From Microbacteriaceae bacterium PS02344 (GTDB lineage Bacteria > Actinomycetota > Actinomycetes > Actinomycetales > Microbacteriaceae), in contig JASCNZ010000026.1 in NCBI GenBank assembly GCA_029959905.1, forward strand, positions 1 to 38,906: 38,906 nucleotides of DNA, read 5' to 3'. The translations under genes and the position numbers were made by a program. The notes below the pieces were generated by a model. It was not told the origin of the DNA. It ran no database searches and saw only the letters and a program-made list of their open reading frames with translations. Positions 14,729-22,468 of the stretch are shown here, one piece after another (position 1 is the stretch's first letter; each line of letters opens with the position of its first letter).

Positions 14729-15553
14729 ATGACCTCGCCGACCCTCGACGCGATCGATCGCCGCTCGGCGGCTCCGATGTACGACCAGCTACGCCGGCTC
14801 ATCATCGACGGGATCGCGCGCGACGGCCTGCAGCCCGGCGACCCGCTGCCCGGCGAGCACGGGCTCTGCGAGCGCTACGGCGTCTCGCGCACGGTCGTGC
14901 GGCAGGCGCTGGCGCAGCTCGAGCACGAGGGCCTGGTCGAGCGGGTGAAGGGCAAGGGCACGTTCGTCTCACGACCGCGCACCGCCGAGAGCCTCGTGCA
15001 CACGCTGGTCGGACTGTACGACGACGTCGAGAGCCGCGGGGGTCACGTGCACAGCGATGTGCTGCGGCACGAGCGCACGGTCGCCGACGAGGAGATCGCC
15101 GCGGCCCTCGAGATCGCCGTCGGCTCGCCGGTGGTGGTGCTCGAACGCCTGCGACACGTCGACGACGAGCCGTGGTCGCTGTCGACCACCTGGATGCCGG
15201 ATGCCGTCGGCGCCGTCACCCTCGGCGTCGACCTGTCGGATGCCTCGCTCTACCGCCTGCTCTCGGAACACGACATCATCGCGACGCACGGTGTGCGCTC
15301 GGCCGAGGCCACGGTCGCGACGCACGAACAGGCCGGGCATCTCGGGGTGAGCGCGGGGTCGGCGCTGCTGCGTCTGCGCAGCGTCAGCCGAACCGACGAC
15401 GGCACGCCGATCGAGTACTTCATCGCGTATCACCGCGGCGACCGCTCACGGTTCGAATTCCAGTTGCAGCAGGAGCAGTCGCAGGCGTCGCTCCTCCACG
15501 TCGACGGACGCGGAGGCATGACGCTCGCCGGACGAACGAGGGTGCAGTCATGA
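14729..15553 (+). CDS. GntR-family regulator, HutC/UTRA subfamily
   Basis: 274 aa. Residues about 14-82 are the GntR winged helix (MYDQLRRLIIDGIARDGLQPGDPLPGE, then YGVSRTVVRQALAQLEHEGLVERVKGKGTFV). Residues about 105-262 form a UTRA effector domain (VLERLRHVDDEPWSLSTTWMP; SVSRTDDGTPIEYFIAYHRGDR). It ends the rbsK-rbsD segment of the operon and is the natural candidate to bind TGTAAYGACA, which has the GntR half-site form TGT-N4-ACA. Effectors of UTRA regulators are often sugar phosphates; ribose 5-phosphate or a KDPG-pathway intermediate would fit. Its stop overlaps the start of the next gene (ATGA). Confidence 0.9.
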   Translation: MTSPTLDAIDRRSAAPMYDQLRRLIIDGIARDGLQPGDPLPGEHGLCERYGVSRTVVRQALAQLEHEGLVERVKGKGTFVSRPRTAESLVHTLVGLYDDVESRGGHVHSDVLRHERTVADEEIAAALEIAVGSPVVVLERLRHVDDEPWSLSTTWMPDAVGAVTLGVDLSDASLYRLLSEHDIIATHGVRSAEATVATHEQAGHLGVSAGSALLRLRSVSRTDDGTPIEYFIAYHRGDRSRFEFQLQQEQSQASLLHVDGRGGMTLAGRTRVQS

Positions 15554-16617
15554 CCGCGCACGACGATCCGCAGCCGGGCCCCGACGAGGTCGTGGCGCCG
15601 CCGCCCTCCGGTGCGATTCCGCCCCCGCCTCCCGCCGCCCAGCCGCCGCTGGCTCCGCCGGTCGGGTCGGACGCGTCGGCCCCGAGCCTCCCCGCGGGCG
15701 CACCGCAGCCGCCGTACGGCGCGCAGCCCGGAGCACCGCAGCCGCCGTATGGCGCGCATCCGGGGGGAGCGCCCGCACCGCATGGCGCACAGCCCGGGTA
15801 CGGGGCACCCGCCGCGCCGCACCCGTCGCAGTACCAGCCGCCGCAGGGCAACGGCCATCCCTTCCAGCCGCCGCAGTACCAGCCGCCGCAGCCGTACCAG
15901 CCCACCCCGGCCTATCACCCGGGCGCCGCCGCTCCCGCGCCCGGCGGCGCTTCCCTGTCCGCGGTCAACGGCTACCCGCCGGCATCCGGTGGTGCCTATC
16001 CGCCGGCATCCGGTGGTTCCTACCCGCCTGGCGGAAACGGCTATCCGGCATACCCGTCGGCCCCGTCTCCCACCCCGCGCCCGAAGCGCTCGGGTCTCGT
16101 GATCGGACTCATCTCACTCGGCGCCGTCGTCGTCATCGGCGGGATCGTCATCGCGGCGGTGCTGCTGTCGAATCCGGGGCGGCCCGAAGCGGTGCCGTCC
16201 CCCGCTGCCACCCGCAGCGAGACCGCGGCGCCCACCCCGCGCCCCACTCCGTCGAGCGCGCCGTCCTCGGACCCGTCGGATGCCCCGCCCGCCACCGACC
16301 CCGGATCGGCCGAGGCCGTCATCCAGGGGAAGATCGACGAGTACAAGGCCGCCCGGCAAGACGGATCACTGTGGGAGCGCATCCCGAACACCGAGTTCAA
16401 CCAGACCGCGGTCAGCGCCTTCCTCTACCTGCTCACCGACATGAAGGTCGCGACGATCTGGGGCGGCGACGCATCGGAGTACCTCGGCGAGGTCGAGGAA
16501 CTCGAACGCAAGCTGCTCGCCGGCGAACCGCTCGGCAGCGACATCCGCATCGTGCTCGAAGACCGCACCTTCACCTACGACGGCGACACCGGCGAGGGCG
16601 GCTACACCGACAACTGA
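15550..16617 (+). CDS. Proline-rich single-pass membrane protein of unknown function
   Basis: 355 aa. Residues 1-180 are low-complexity, rich in Pro, Gly, Tyr and Gln, with repeats such as APQPPYGA (51-70) and [16 protein letters not shown] (141-160). A basic stop PRPKR precedes one membrane helix at about 182-207. A Pro/Ser/Thr-rich linker (210-255) then leads to a folded domain of about 100 residues with no motif I recognise ([15 protein letters not shown]...[17 protein letters not shown]). Orientation is probably N-in, with the C-terminal domain outside. The start overlaps the GntR stop by four bases (ATGA), although no metabolic link is evident. Proteins of this layout are common and mostly uncharacterised in actinobacteria. 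Confidence 0.75.
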   Translation: MTAHDDPQPGPDEVVAPPPSGAIPPPPPAAQPPLAPPVGSDASAPSLPAGAPQPPYGAQPGAPQPPYGAHPGGAPAPHGAQPGYGAPAAPHPSQYQPPQGNGHPFQPPQYQPPQPYQPTPAYHPGAAAPAPGGASLSAVNGYPPASGGAYPPASGGSYPPGGNGYPAYPSAPSPTPRPKRSGLVIGLISLGAVVVIGGIVIAAVLLSNPGRPEAVPSPAATRSETAAPTPRPTPSSAPSSDPSDAPPATDPGSAEAVIQGKIDEYKAARQDGSLWERIPNTEFNQTAVSAFLYLLTDMKVATIWGGDASEYLGEVEELERKLLAGEPLGSDIRIVLEDRTFTYDGDTGEGGYTDN

Positions 16618-16624
16618 CGCCCGG

Positions 16625-16630
16625 TACGCT
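16625..16630 (+). promoter_or_regulatory. Leaderless -10 element of the PLP-enzyme gene
   Basis: TACGCT six bases before GTG 16637, with no SD; the start codon would be at or next to the transcription start. Confidence 0.45.
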
Positions 16631-16636
16631 CGACCC

Positions 16637-17695
16637 GTGGACATCTGGACCTCCCGCGCGATCGCCCTGCTGGAGGCCGACGCGAACCGCAGCGCCGACA
16701 CGCACCTGCACGTCTTCCCGCTCCCCGCGGAGTGGGGCATCGACCTGTACCTGAAGGACGAGTCGGTGCATCCGACGGGGTCGCTCAAGCACCGGCTGGC
16801 GCGGTCGCTCATCCTGTACGGCCTGGTGAACGGGCACATCCACGAGGGCACCACCCTCGTCGAGTCGTCGAGCGGATCGACGGCCGTGTCCGAGGCCTAC
16901 TTCGCACGGATGCTCGGGCTGCCGTTCGTGACGGTCGTGCCGCGCTCGACCGTGCAGGAGAAGATCGCCCTCATCGAGTTCTACGGCGGCACCTGCCACT
17001 TCGTCGACCGCGCGGAGGACATGTCCGACGAGGCCCGCCGCCTGGCGAGCGACTGCGACGGTCACTACCTCGACCAGTTCACCTTCGCCGAGCGGGCCAC
17101 CGACTGGCGCGGGAACAACAACATCGCCGAGAGCGTGTTCAGCCAATTGGCGCAGGAGCGGCATCCGATCCCCCGCTGGATCGTCGTGGGCGCGGGCACC
17201 GGCGGCACCAGCGCCACCTTCGGCCGGTACGTGCGCTACCGCCGCCACGAGACGCAGGTCGCGGTCGTCGACCCCGAAGGGTCGGCGTTCTACGACGGCT
17301 GGGCGGGCAACACCGACGCCCCGGCCGGCCGCCCCAGCCGCATCGAGGGCATCGGACGCCCCCGTGTCGAGCCGTCGTTCGTGCCGACCGTGATCGACGA
17401 GATGATCCGGGTGCCGGACGCCGGGTCGATCGCGGCGATCCGCATGCTGCGCGATCGCACGCTGCACTGGGCGGGCGGGTCGACCGGCACCAACCTGTAC
17501 GGCGCGTTCCAACTGATCGCGCGCATGCGGGAGGCCGGCGAAACCGGCAGCGTCGTGACCCTCATCTGCGACAGCGGCGTGCGCTACGCCGGCACCTACT
17601 ACTCCGACGAGTGGGTCGCCGCCCAGGGCTGGGACCTCGCACCGCACCGCGCCCGCCTCGACGCTTTCCTCGAGACGGGCGTCTGGGGCGAGTAG
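16637..17695 (+). CDS. PLP-dependent cysteine synthase-family protein, Cds1-like (L-cysteine desulfhydrase)
   Basis: 352 aa, fold type II PLP enzyme. The Schiff-base lysine is Lys51 in [22 protein letters not shown] (about 75-87) is the substrate/phosphate loop and [14 protein letters not shown] (about 188-200) binds the PLP phosphate. Unlike CysK or CysM it has GSLKHR in place of xSVKDR and an unusual C-terminal half ([24 protein letters not shown]), features I associate with the mycobacterial desulfhydrase Cds1 (Rv3684). The likely reaction is L-cysteine to pyruvate, sulfide and ammonia. It stands alone between the proline-rich protein and the ACT protein. A cysteine synthase role cannot be excluded. 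Confidence 0.78.
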   Translation: MDIWTSRAIALLEADANRSADTHLHVFPLPAEWGIDLYLKDESVHPTGSLKHRLARSLILYGLVNGHIHEGTTLVESSSGSTAVSEAYFARMLGLPFVTVVPRSTVQEKIALIEFYGGTCHFVDRAEDMSDEARRLASDCDGHYLDQFTFAERATDWRGNNNIAESVFSQLAQERHPIPRWIVVGAGTGGTSATFGRYVRYRRHETQVAVVDPEGSAFYDGWAGNTDAPAGRPSRIEGIGRPRVEPSFVPTVIDEMIRVPDAGSIAAIRMLRDRTLHWAGGSTGTNLYGAFQLIARMREAGETGSVVTLICDSGVRYAGTYYSDEWVAAQGWDLAPHRARLDAFLETGVWGE

Positions 17696-17706
17696 CCCCC
17701 GGCTCC

Positions 17707-17732
17707 AGCCGCCGTCCTGAGTTGTGGCGGCT
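17707..17732. repeat. Small hairpin carrying the dispersed GTCCTGAGTT element
   Basis: AGCCGCC (17707-17713) and GGCGGCT (17726-17732) form a perfect 7-bp stem. The loop carries GTCCTGAGTTGT, which recurs in both outer arms of the hairpin at 12422-12495. It lies between the PLP-enzyme and ACT genes and overlaps the latter's -10 box by one base. Confidence 0.5.
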
Positions 17733-17737
17733 ACGCT
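17732..17737 (+). promoter_or_regulatory. Leaderless -10 element of the ACT-protein gene
   Basis: TACGCT six bases before ATG 17744, without SD. Confidence 0.45.
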
Positions 17738-17743
17738 GGCCGC

Positions 17744-18250
17744 ATGACCACCCTCATCCTCACCGTCGCCGGCGCTGATCGCCCCGGCCTCGTCTCCGCC
17801 GTCGCCGATGCCGTCGACGCGCACGGCGGCAACTGGGAGAACAGCCGCCTCGCCGAACTCGCGGGCACCTTCGCCGGCGTGATCGAGGTGTCCGTCGCCG
17901 ACGACCGCGTGCCGGCGCTGCAGTCCGCGCTGCGCGCATTGACGGGGCTGTTGACCGTGACGATCCACACCGGGTCGGATGCCGCGGCCGCCGCGTCGAG
18001 CAGCCTGTCGCTCTCGGTTCTGGGCAACGACCGTCCGGGGATCGTGCACGAGGTGTCCGGTGTGCTGAGCGCCCATGCCCTCAGCATCTCGAGCATGACC
18101 ACCGAGACGCGCGATGCCGCCATGGCCGGCGGCCGCCTGTTCGAGTCGACGGTCACGGCGACGGTTCCGGCTTCCGCCGATCTCGACGCCCTGCGTGCCG
18201 ACCTCGAGCACCTCGCCGCCGAGATCCAGGTCGACATCACCCTCGCCTGA
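17744..18250 (+). CDS. Double ACT-domain protein (GcvR-like)
   Basis: 168 aa made of two ACT domains. ACT1 (about 3-75) starts LILTVAGADRPGLVSAVADAVDAHGGNW and ACT2 (about 87-166) starts LSVLGNDRPGIVHEVSGVLSAHALSI; the two DRPGxV turns are the amino-acid-binding loops. This is the layout of the glycine-cleavage regulator GcvR and its actinobacterial relatives. It has no DNA-binding domain, so it would act by binding an amino acid and a partner protein. It has no operon partner here. The ligand is unknown. Confidence 0.8.
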   Translation: MTTLILTVAGADRPGLVSAVADAVDAHGGNWENSRLAELAGTFAGVIEVSVADDRVPALQSALRALTGLLTVTIHTGSDAAAAASSSLSLSVLGNDRPGIVHEVSGVLSAHALSISSMTTETRDAAMAGGRLFESTVTATVPASADLDALRADLEHLAAEIQVDITLA

Positions 18251-18285
18251 CCCGACCCGGCGCCCTCCCCGCGCCGCGCCACCGA

Positions 18286-18339
18286 GCGGGATCGATATCG
18301 CACGTTCAACGGCCGTTGAAGCCGACATATCGATCCCGC
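18286..18339. terminator. Long perfect hairpin between converging ACT and aldo/keto reductase genes
   Basis: GCGGGATCGATAT (18286-18298) and ATATCGATCCCGC (18327-18339) pair at all 13 positions; inside lies a perfect 16-bp palindrome TTCAACGGCCGTTGAA (18305-18320). Likely a bidirectional terminator or a palindromic repeat element. Confidence 0.6.
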
Positions 18340-18388
18340 ACGAATGGGGCGGGGATGGGGCGGGGGCGGGGGCGGGAATCCGAGTCCG

Positions 18389-19402
18389 TCAGACCAGGCG
18401 GGTCTTCGGCGACGTGGAGTACGTGTGCTCGGCGTCGCGGTTGACCGTGTCACCCAGGGCCTCGTCGATGGCCGACATCGTGTCGGCGTCGAGAGTCACT
18501 CCCGAGGCCTTGACCGTGTCGGCCAGCTGCTCGGGACGGGAGGCGCCGACCAGTGCCGCGGCCACGTTCGGGTTCTGCAGCACCCACGCGATCGCGAGCT
18601 GCGGCATCGTCAGGCCGGCCTGCTCGGCGATGGGCTTCAGCCGCTGCACGGCGGTGAGGATGTCGTCCTGCAGGAAGTTCTTGATGAACTGGGCACCGGA
18701 ATTCTGGTCGGTCGCGCGAGACCCTTCGGGCACCGGCTGCCCGGGCAAGTACTTGCCACTGAGCACGCCCTGCGCCATCGGCGACCAGACGATCTGCGAA
18801 ATACCGAGCTCCTCCGACGTCGGCACGACCTTGCCCTCGATCACGCGCCACAGCATCGAGTACTGCGGCTGGTTCGAGATGAGCTGGATGCCGAGCTGCT
18901 TCGCGAGTGCGTGTCCTTCACGCAGCTGCTCCGCGGTCCACTCCGAGACGCCGATGTAGAGGGCCTTGCCCTGCCGCACGATGTCGGCGAACGCCTGGAA
19001 CGTCTCTTCGAGCGGGGTCTCGTAGTCGAAGCGGTGGGCCTGGTAGAGGTCGACGTAGTCGGTGCCGAGGCGAGTGAGCGAGCCGTTGATCGACTCCATG
19101 ATGTGCTTGCGGCTGAGGCCCGTGTCGTTCGGACCCTTCGGACCGGTCGGGAAGTACACCTTCGTGAAGATCTCGAGGCTCTCGCGGCGCTGACCCTCCA
19201 GCGCCTTGCCGAGAATCACCTCTGCCGCCGTGTTGGCGTAGGTGTCGGCGGTGTCGAACGTGGTGATGCCGGCGTCGAGCGCGGCGTGCACCGTCTTCAC
19301 CGCGGCGTCGTCTTCGACCTGCGAGGCGTGCGTGACCCAGTTGCCGTACGTGATCTCCGAGACCTTGAGACCGCTGTTGCCGAGATAGCGATAGTTGACC
19401 AT
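18389..19402 (-). CDS. Aldo/keto reductase (Kv-beta/YghZ-like branch)
   Basis: 337 aa. The tetrad is Asp50 and Tyr55 (TTFDTADTYANTAAE), Lys81 (EIFTKVYFP) and His122 (DLYQAHRFDYETP). The sequence MVNYRYLGNSGLKVSEITYGNW and LEETFQAFADIVRQGKALYIGVSEW is typical of the branch that contains potassium-channel beta subunits and L-glyceraldehyde-3-phosphate reductase YghZ. It would be an NADPH-dependent reductase of small aldehydes, perhaps in detoxification. Monocistronic; substrate unknown. There is no SD, but TAGCGT lies six bases before the ATG. Confidence 0.88.
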   Translation of the reverse strand: MVNYRYLGNSGLKVSEITYGNWVTHASQVEDDAAVKTVHAALDAGITTFDTADTYANTAAEVILGKALEGQRRESLEIFTKVYFPTGPKGPNDTGLSRKHIMESINGSLTRLGTDYVDLYQAHRFDYETPLEETFQAFADIVRQGKALYIGVSEWTAEQLREGHALAKQLGIQLISNQPQYSMLWRVIEGKVVPTSEELGISQIVWSPMAQGVLSGKYLPGQPVPEGSRATDQNSGAQFIKNFLQDDILTAVQRLKPIAEQAGLTMPQLAIAWVLQNPNVAAALVGASRPEQLADTVKASGVTLDADTMSAIDEALGDTVNRDAEHTYSTSPKTRLV

Positions 19403-19408
19403 GACACC

Positions 19409-19414
19409 ACGCTA
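19409..19414 (-). promoter_or_regulatory. Leaderless -10 element of the aldo/keto reductase gene
   Basis: TAGCGT on the minus strand, six bases before ATG 19402, without SD. Confidence 0.45.
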
Positions 19415-19478
19415 GCCCCGGCATCCGACGTCAGGGCCGGATGCTCCGCATCCGCCCGACCGCACCCCGCACGACTGT

Positions 19479-19542
19479 GCGCGAGAGGTCACGACACGCC
19501 GCATCCCCGCCCCCGCACGCGACCATTCCTGACCCCTCGCGC
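19479..19542. terminator. Hairpin after the DUF4407 gene
   Basis: GCGCGAGAGGTCA (19479-19491) and TGACCCCTCGCGC (19530-19542) pair at 12 of 13 positions with a 38-base loop. It lies 32 bases past the stop of the leftward DUF4407 gene, in the position of a terminator. Confidence 0.45.
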
Positions 19543-19574
19543 GAGCGGGCGCGTGCAGGCGCACCCGCCGCGGG

Positions 19575-21098
19575 CTAGGTCGTCTGCGCGACCGTCTGAC
19601 TCACGGCGCTCGACTGGGTCTGCACGATCGCGGCGCGGTCGGTGAACCCCTCGGCGGTCACCTTGTCGAGCGCGACCTGCTTGCGGATCGCGACCGCCTT
19701 CTCGTACAGGCTCGGCTCGCCGTACGAGGTCAGCACCTTCACCAGCACCGGCAGCAGCTCGATCATGAAGAAGAGGGCGGCGATGAGGATGTGGGCCCAC
19801 AGGATCGCGGGCTCCTTCTCGCTGAGGCGGTTCAGTCCGCTGATCTGGCTGAGCAGCCCGACGGCTCCGGCGTTGCCCTGCGCCACGGCATCCGCCCGGG
19901 CGTTGTAGGCCTCGAGCGCCTGCTCGTAGGTGTCGCGCGCGGCGGGCAGCTGGTCCTGCGCGAGCTGGCGGTTCTGCGACTCCGAGGTGGCGGTGTTCTG
20001 CTTGGCGGTCGTGCCCGCCGCGGCGAGCTCCTCGTTGGCGACGCGCAGCTGCTCGGCGAGTCCGTCGTAGGTCTGCTGCGCCTGGGCGAGCTGGGCCTGC
20101 GCGGCATCCGAGCTGGCACCCTCGCCGTTCACCCCCGTGCATCCGGGCACCGTGCCGGCACCCTCGCCCGTCAGCTCGCACTGGTAGAGCGCGCGGGCCT
20201 GGTCGATGACGCCCTGCTGCTCGGTGAGCTTGGCGGTCAGGTCGTCGACCGTCGACTGCGCGGCCGACTCGGATGCCGACGACGAATCGGTGCCGGCGAC
20301 GACGCCGGTGGCGGCCTGGTTCTCGAGCTCCGCGACCTTCGCGGTGGCGGCGTCGAGGGCGATCTTCTCGGGGCCCGATTCGAGCGCCTCCTGATCGGAC
20401 TGCGCCTGGGTGATATTCGTCGCGGCGACCTCGCGGGCGATGTCGTTGTGGAACACCTGCAGCACGAGCGGCTCGGCGACGACGAATCCGATGATGGCCG
20501 CCATGATGACGCGAGGGATGGCGAGACCGATCAGCCGCCACACGTTCTTCGTCGACGACATGGTCGAGGTGAGGAACCGGTCGAGGTTGAAGATGATGAG
20601 CGCCCACACGATCGCGAGCGGCACGGCGAGCCAGATCGCCGCCTGCACGCCGGTCGTCAGAGCGAAGAGCATCGAGATCGCCGAGACCAGCGCGGTGCCG
20701 GCGAGCACGAAGAACATCTGCACGAAGCGCGGCGTCTCGCCCGGCACGCGGTCGAGGATCTCCCCTTCCGCGCCGCCGAGGATCGCGAGCTGGCGCAGCC
20801 GGGATCCCGGCGCCCGCGGCGTGCGCACCCGTCGGGGCCGTGGCTCGCGGCGCGGGCGCGGCTCGCGGGAACGCGCTGCGTCGTCGTTCTCGGATGCCTC
20901 GGCCGGGGCATCCGTCTCGTCGCCGTTCGAGATGCGCCGGGTCTGCGCGGGCGCGCCGACGAACGGTTCGTCGTCTGCGCCGGTGGGCTCGTACTCGCGG
21001 AGGAAGTCGAGGTCATCGGTCTCGGCGTTCGGGTCGCCGTCGAGGATGATCCGACCCTGCGAGTCGAAGCGACCCGGTCGGTGAGCGGAATAGGGCAT
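19575..21098 (-). CDS. DUF4407 membrane protein with long coiled-coil extracytoplasmic domain
   Basis: 507 aa. A polar, Arg-rich N-terminal tail (1-120) is followed by membrane segments at about 127-149, 152-171 and 188-213, a region of about 215 residues (214-430) rich in Ala, Gln and Glu with coiled-coil character, and a last helix at about 431-455. The middle region holds one close cysteine pair, Cys307 and Cys320, probably a disulfide. The motif FNLDRFLTS after helix 2 and HILIAALFFMIELLPVLVK in the last helix are typical of DUF4407. Function is unknown; the layout suggests a structural or sensor role in the envelope. It appears to be transcribed alone from a leaderless promoter. Confidence 0.85.
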   Translation of the reverse strand: MPYSAHRPGRFDSQGRIILDGDPNAETDDLDFLREYEPTGADDEPFVGAPAQTRRISNGDETDAPAEASENDDAARSREPRPRREPRPRRVRTPRAPGSRLRQLAILGGAEGEILDRVPGETPRFVQMFFVLAGTALVSAISMLFALTTGVQAAIWLAVPLAIVWALIIFNLDRFLTSTMSSTKNVWRLIGLAIPRVIMAAIIGFVVAEPLVLQVFHNDIAREVAATNITQAQSDQEALESGPEKIALDAATAKVAELENQAATGVVAGTDSSSASESAAQSTVDDLTAKLTEQQGVIDQARALYQCELTGEGAGTVPGCTGVNGEGASSDAAQAQLAQAQQTYDGLAEQLRVANEELAAAGTTAKQNTATSESQNRQLAQDQLPAARDTYEQALEAYNARADAVAQGNAGAVGLLSQISGLNRLSEKEPAILWAHILIAALFFMIELLPVLVKVLTSYGEPSLYEKAVAIRKQVALDKVTAEGFTDRAAIVQTQSSAVSQTVAQTT

Positions 21099-21104
21099 TC
21101 CGAT

Positions 21105-21110
21105 ATCGTA
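21105..21110 (-). promoter_or_regulatory. Leaderless -10 element of the DUF4407 gene
   Basis: TACGAT on the minus strand, six bases before ATG 21098, without SD. Confidence 0.45.
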
Positions 21111-21175
21111 CGAATCCGCGCCTGTGCGCGCGGTGCAAGAGCGCTTGGACGGCTCTCAGGTTCGACCGTGCTCGA

Positions 21176-21212
21176 CCGCCGACGGCAGACGCGATGCCGC
21201 GCGGGCTCAGGC
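21176..21212 (+). repeat. 37-bp direct repeat, left copy
   Basis: Identical to 22386-22422 except at one base (21189 versus 22399), with no similarity beyond the ends. It covers the last codon and stop of the TetR gene plus 31 bases downstream; the right copy covers the same positions of rlmN. Confidence 0.9.
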
Positions 21213-21785
21213 AGCGTCGAGGCGATCGAGTAGCGCCGAGAACGCGGCGAGCGCCTCGTCGAGACCGAAGTGCCCGGCAGCGGCGAGCGTGCCCAGCCCG
21301 TGGATGAGACCCCACAGCGCCGTGACGTCCGTCGGCTGGTCGAGTCCCGACGCGGCCGCGGCGGTGGCCAGCGCTTCTTCGAGCGCATCGATGAGGGGTC
21401 CCATGGTCGCGGTGGGCGATCCGGGCACGCAGACCGTGGGGTCGTAGACGGCGTCGAACGCGTGCGGATGCTCGACCGCGAAACGTATGTAGGCCTCGCC
21501 TCCCGCCGCCAGCGCCGCGCGCGGGTTCGGCTGCCCGCTCGCCGCCTTCTCCACTTGTCCCAGGAGGTCAGCCATGCTGCGCTCCGCGATCGCCTTCAGC
21601 AGGCCGAGGCGGTCGGAGAAGTGGTGGTAGGGGGCGTTGTGGCTGACGTTCGCGGCGCGTGCCACCTCTCGCAAGCTGATGTCGGCCGCGGGCATCCTTT
21701 CGAGAAGGTGCATCGCGGCGTCTTCGAGGGCGTGAGCGAGGTCGCCGTGGTGATACGCCTGCTTGCAACTTGACATGCGCAACAT
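21207..21785 (-). CDS. TetR/AcrR-family repressor
   Basis: 192 aa from ATG 21785. QAYHHGDLAHALEDAAMHLLERM and the helix-turn-helix ISLREVARAANVSHNAPYHHFSDRLGLLKAIA (about 36-67) identify a TetR protein of the group with a WHG-type C-terminal ligand domain. The start is uncertain: AGGAG is three bases before ATG 21785, six before an in-frame TTG at 21782 and twelve before ATG 21776. It diverges from an NAD(P)H oxidoreductase gene, its probable target, with a double palindromic repeat between them. Its stop codon lies inside a 37-bp repeat shared with the end of rlmN. Confidence 0.88.
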   Translation of the reverse strand: MLRMSSCKQAYHHGDLAHALEDAAMHLLERMPAADISLREVARAANVSHNAPYHHFSDRLGLLKAIAERSMADLLGQVEKAASGQPNPRAALAAGGEAYIRFAVEHPHAFDAVYDPTVCVPGSPTATMGPLIDALEEALATAAAASGLDQPTDVTALWGLIHGLGTLAAAGHFGLDEALAAFSALLDRLDAA

Positions 21786-21795
21786 CTTCTCCTAT

Positions 21796-21828
21796 CTTGA
21801 CACTGTCCAGCTTGTTGACACCGTCCAG
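21796..21828. promoter_or_regulatory. Probable TetR operator (double repeat)
   Basis: CTTGACACTGTCCAG (21796-21810) is an inverted repeat with one mismatch (CTTGACA against TGTCCAG). TTGACACcGTCCAG (21815-21828) repeats it with one change, 18 bp further. Both copies contain TTGACA. The location, between TetR and the divergent oxidoreductase gene, fits an operator bound by two dimers. Confidence 0.6.
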
Positions 21829-21841
21829 ATTGGAAGCTCGG

Positions 21842-22468
21842 ATGCCTGCTCTCGTGATCGACGGCCACCCGCACGCCGAATCTCTCACCGCTGCTCTCGT
21901 GCAGCGGTACGCCGACGCGCACGGCGACGCCCGCGTGCTGGCACTGCGCACCCTCGACTTCGATCCGCACCTGCGATTCGGTTACCGCCAGCGCATGCCG
22001 CTCGAACCCGACCTCGTCGACGCGAAGCGAGCACTCGCCGCCGCCGACACCATCGTGATCGCGACTCCGCTGTGGTGGGGGTCGGTGCCCGCGCTGCTCA
22101 AGGGCTTCTTCGATCGCGCCTTGCTCCCGCAGCAGGAGTACCGCTACTCACCGCGCGGGCTTCCGGTCGGACTCCTCACGGCACGCCGCGGACGACTGCT
22201 GCTGCTCGCCGATACCCCCTGGTACGCGGCGCCCTTCACCGGCCTCCCCGCCCAGCGGCAGGTCGCGCGCAACACTCTGCGGTTCTGCGGCATCCGATCG
22301 GTCCGCACGCACCGGATGCTGGGGGTCAAGGCCGCCGCGCCCGCCACGATCGCGCGCTGGCTGACGCACGCCGATCGTCTCGGCGCCGCCGACGGCAGGC
22401 GCGATGCCGCGCGGGCTCAGGCCATCGCGGCCGACGCGGCCTCGTCCTCGGTGGTGGCGACGAGCTGA
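21842..22468 (+). CDS. NAD(P)H-dependent flavodoxin-fold oxidoreductase (quinone reductase/KefG-like)
   Basis: 208 aa from ATG 21842, with GGAAG five bases upstream. The fold signature is [18 protein letters not shown] at the start and [26 protein letters not shown] (about 74-99), the FMN/NAD(P)H-binding core of YwrO/MdaB-type quinone reductases. It would reduce quinones or electrophiles with two electrons. The paired TetR gene suggests induction by such compounds. The C-terminal 28 residues are odd: they are encoded by the 37-bp repeat and by the antisense of the rlmN 3' end, with a 52-base convergent overlap between the two genes. Confidence 0.85.
   Translation: MPALVIDGHPHAESLTAALVQRYADAHGDARVLALRTLDFDPHLRFGYRQRMPLEPDLVDAKRALAAADTIVIATPLWWGSVPALLKGFFDRALLPQQEYRYSPRGLPVGLLTARRGRLLLLADTPWYAAPFTGLPAQRQVARNTLRFCGIRSVRTHRMLGVKAAAPATIARWLTHADRLGAADGRRDAARAQAIAADAASSSVVATS
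22386..22422 (+). repeat. 37-bp direct repeat, right copy
   Basis: Second copy, 1210 bp to the right of the first. On the minus strand it contains the last codon and stop of rlmN and the next 31 bases; on the plus strand it encodes [11 protein letters not shown] of the oxidoreductase. Confidence 0.9.

Noticed and set aside
15172..15549. N-terminal extension of the proline-rich protein
   Set aside because: It overlaps the UTRA domain of the GntR gene in another frame; ATGA coupling at 15550 is a better start.
21176..22422. The 37-bp repeats as transposon target duplications
   Set aside because: They are too long for usual target duplications and no transposase or terminal inverted repeats are seen between them.
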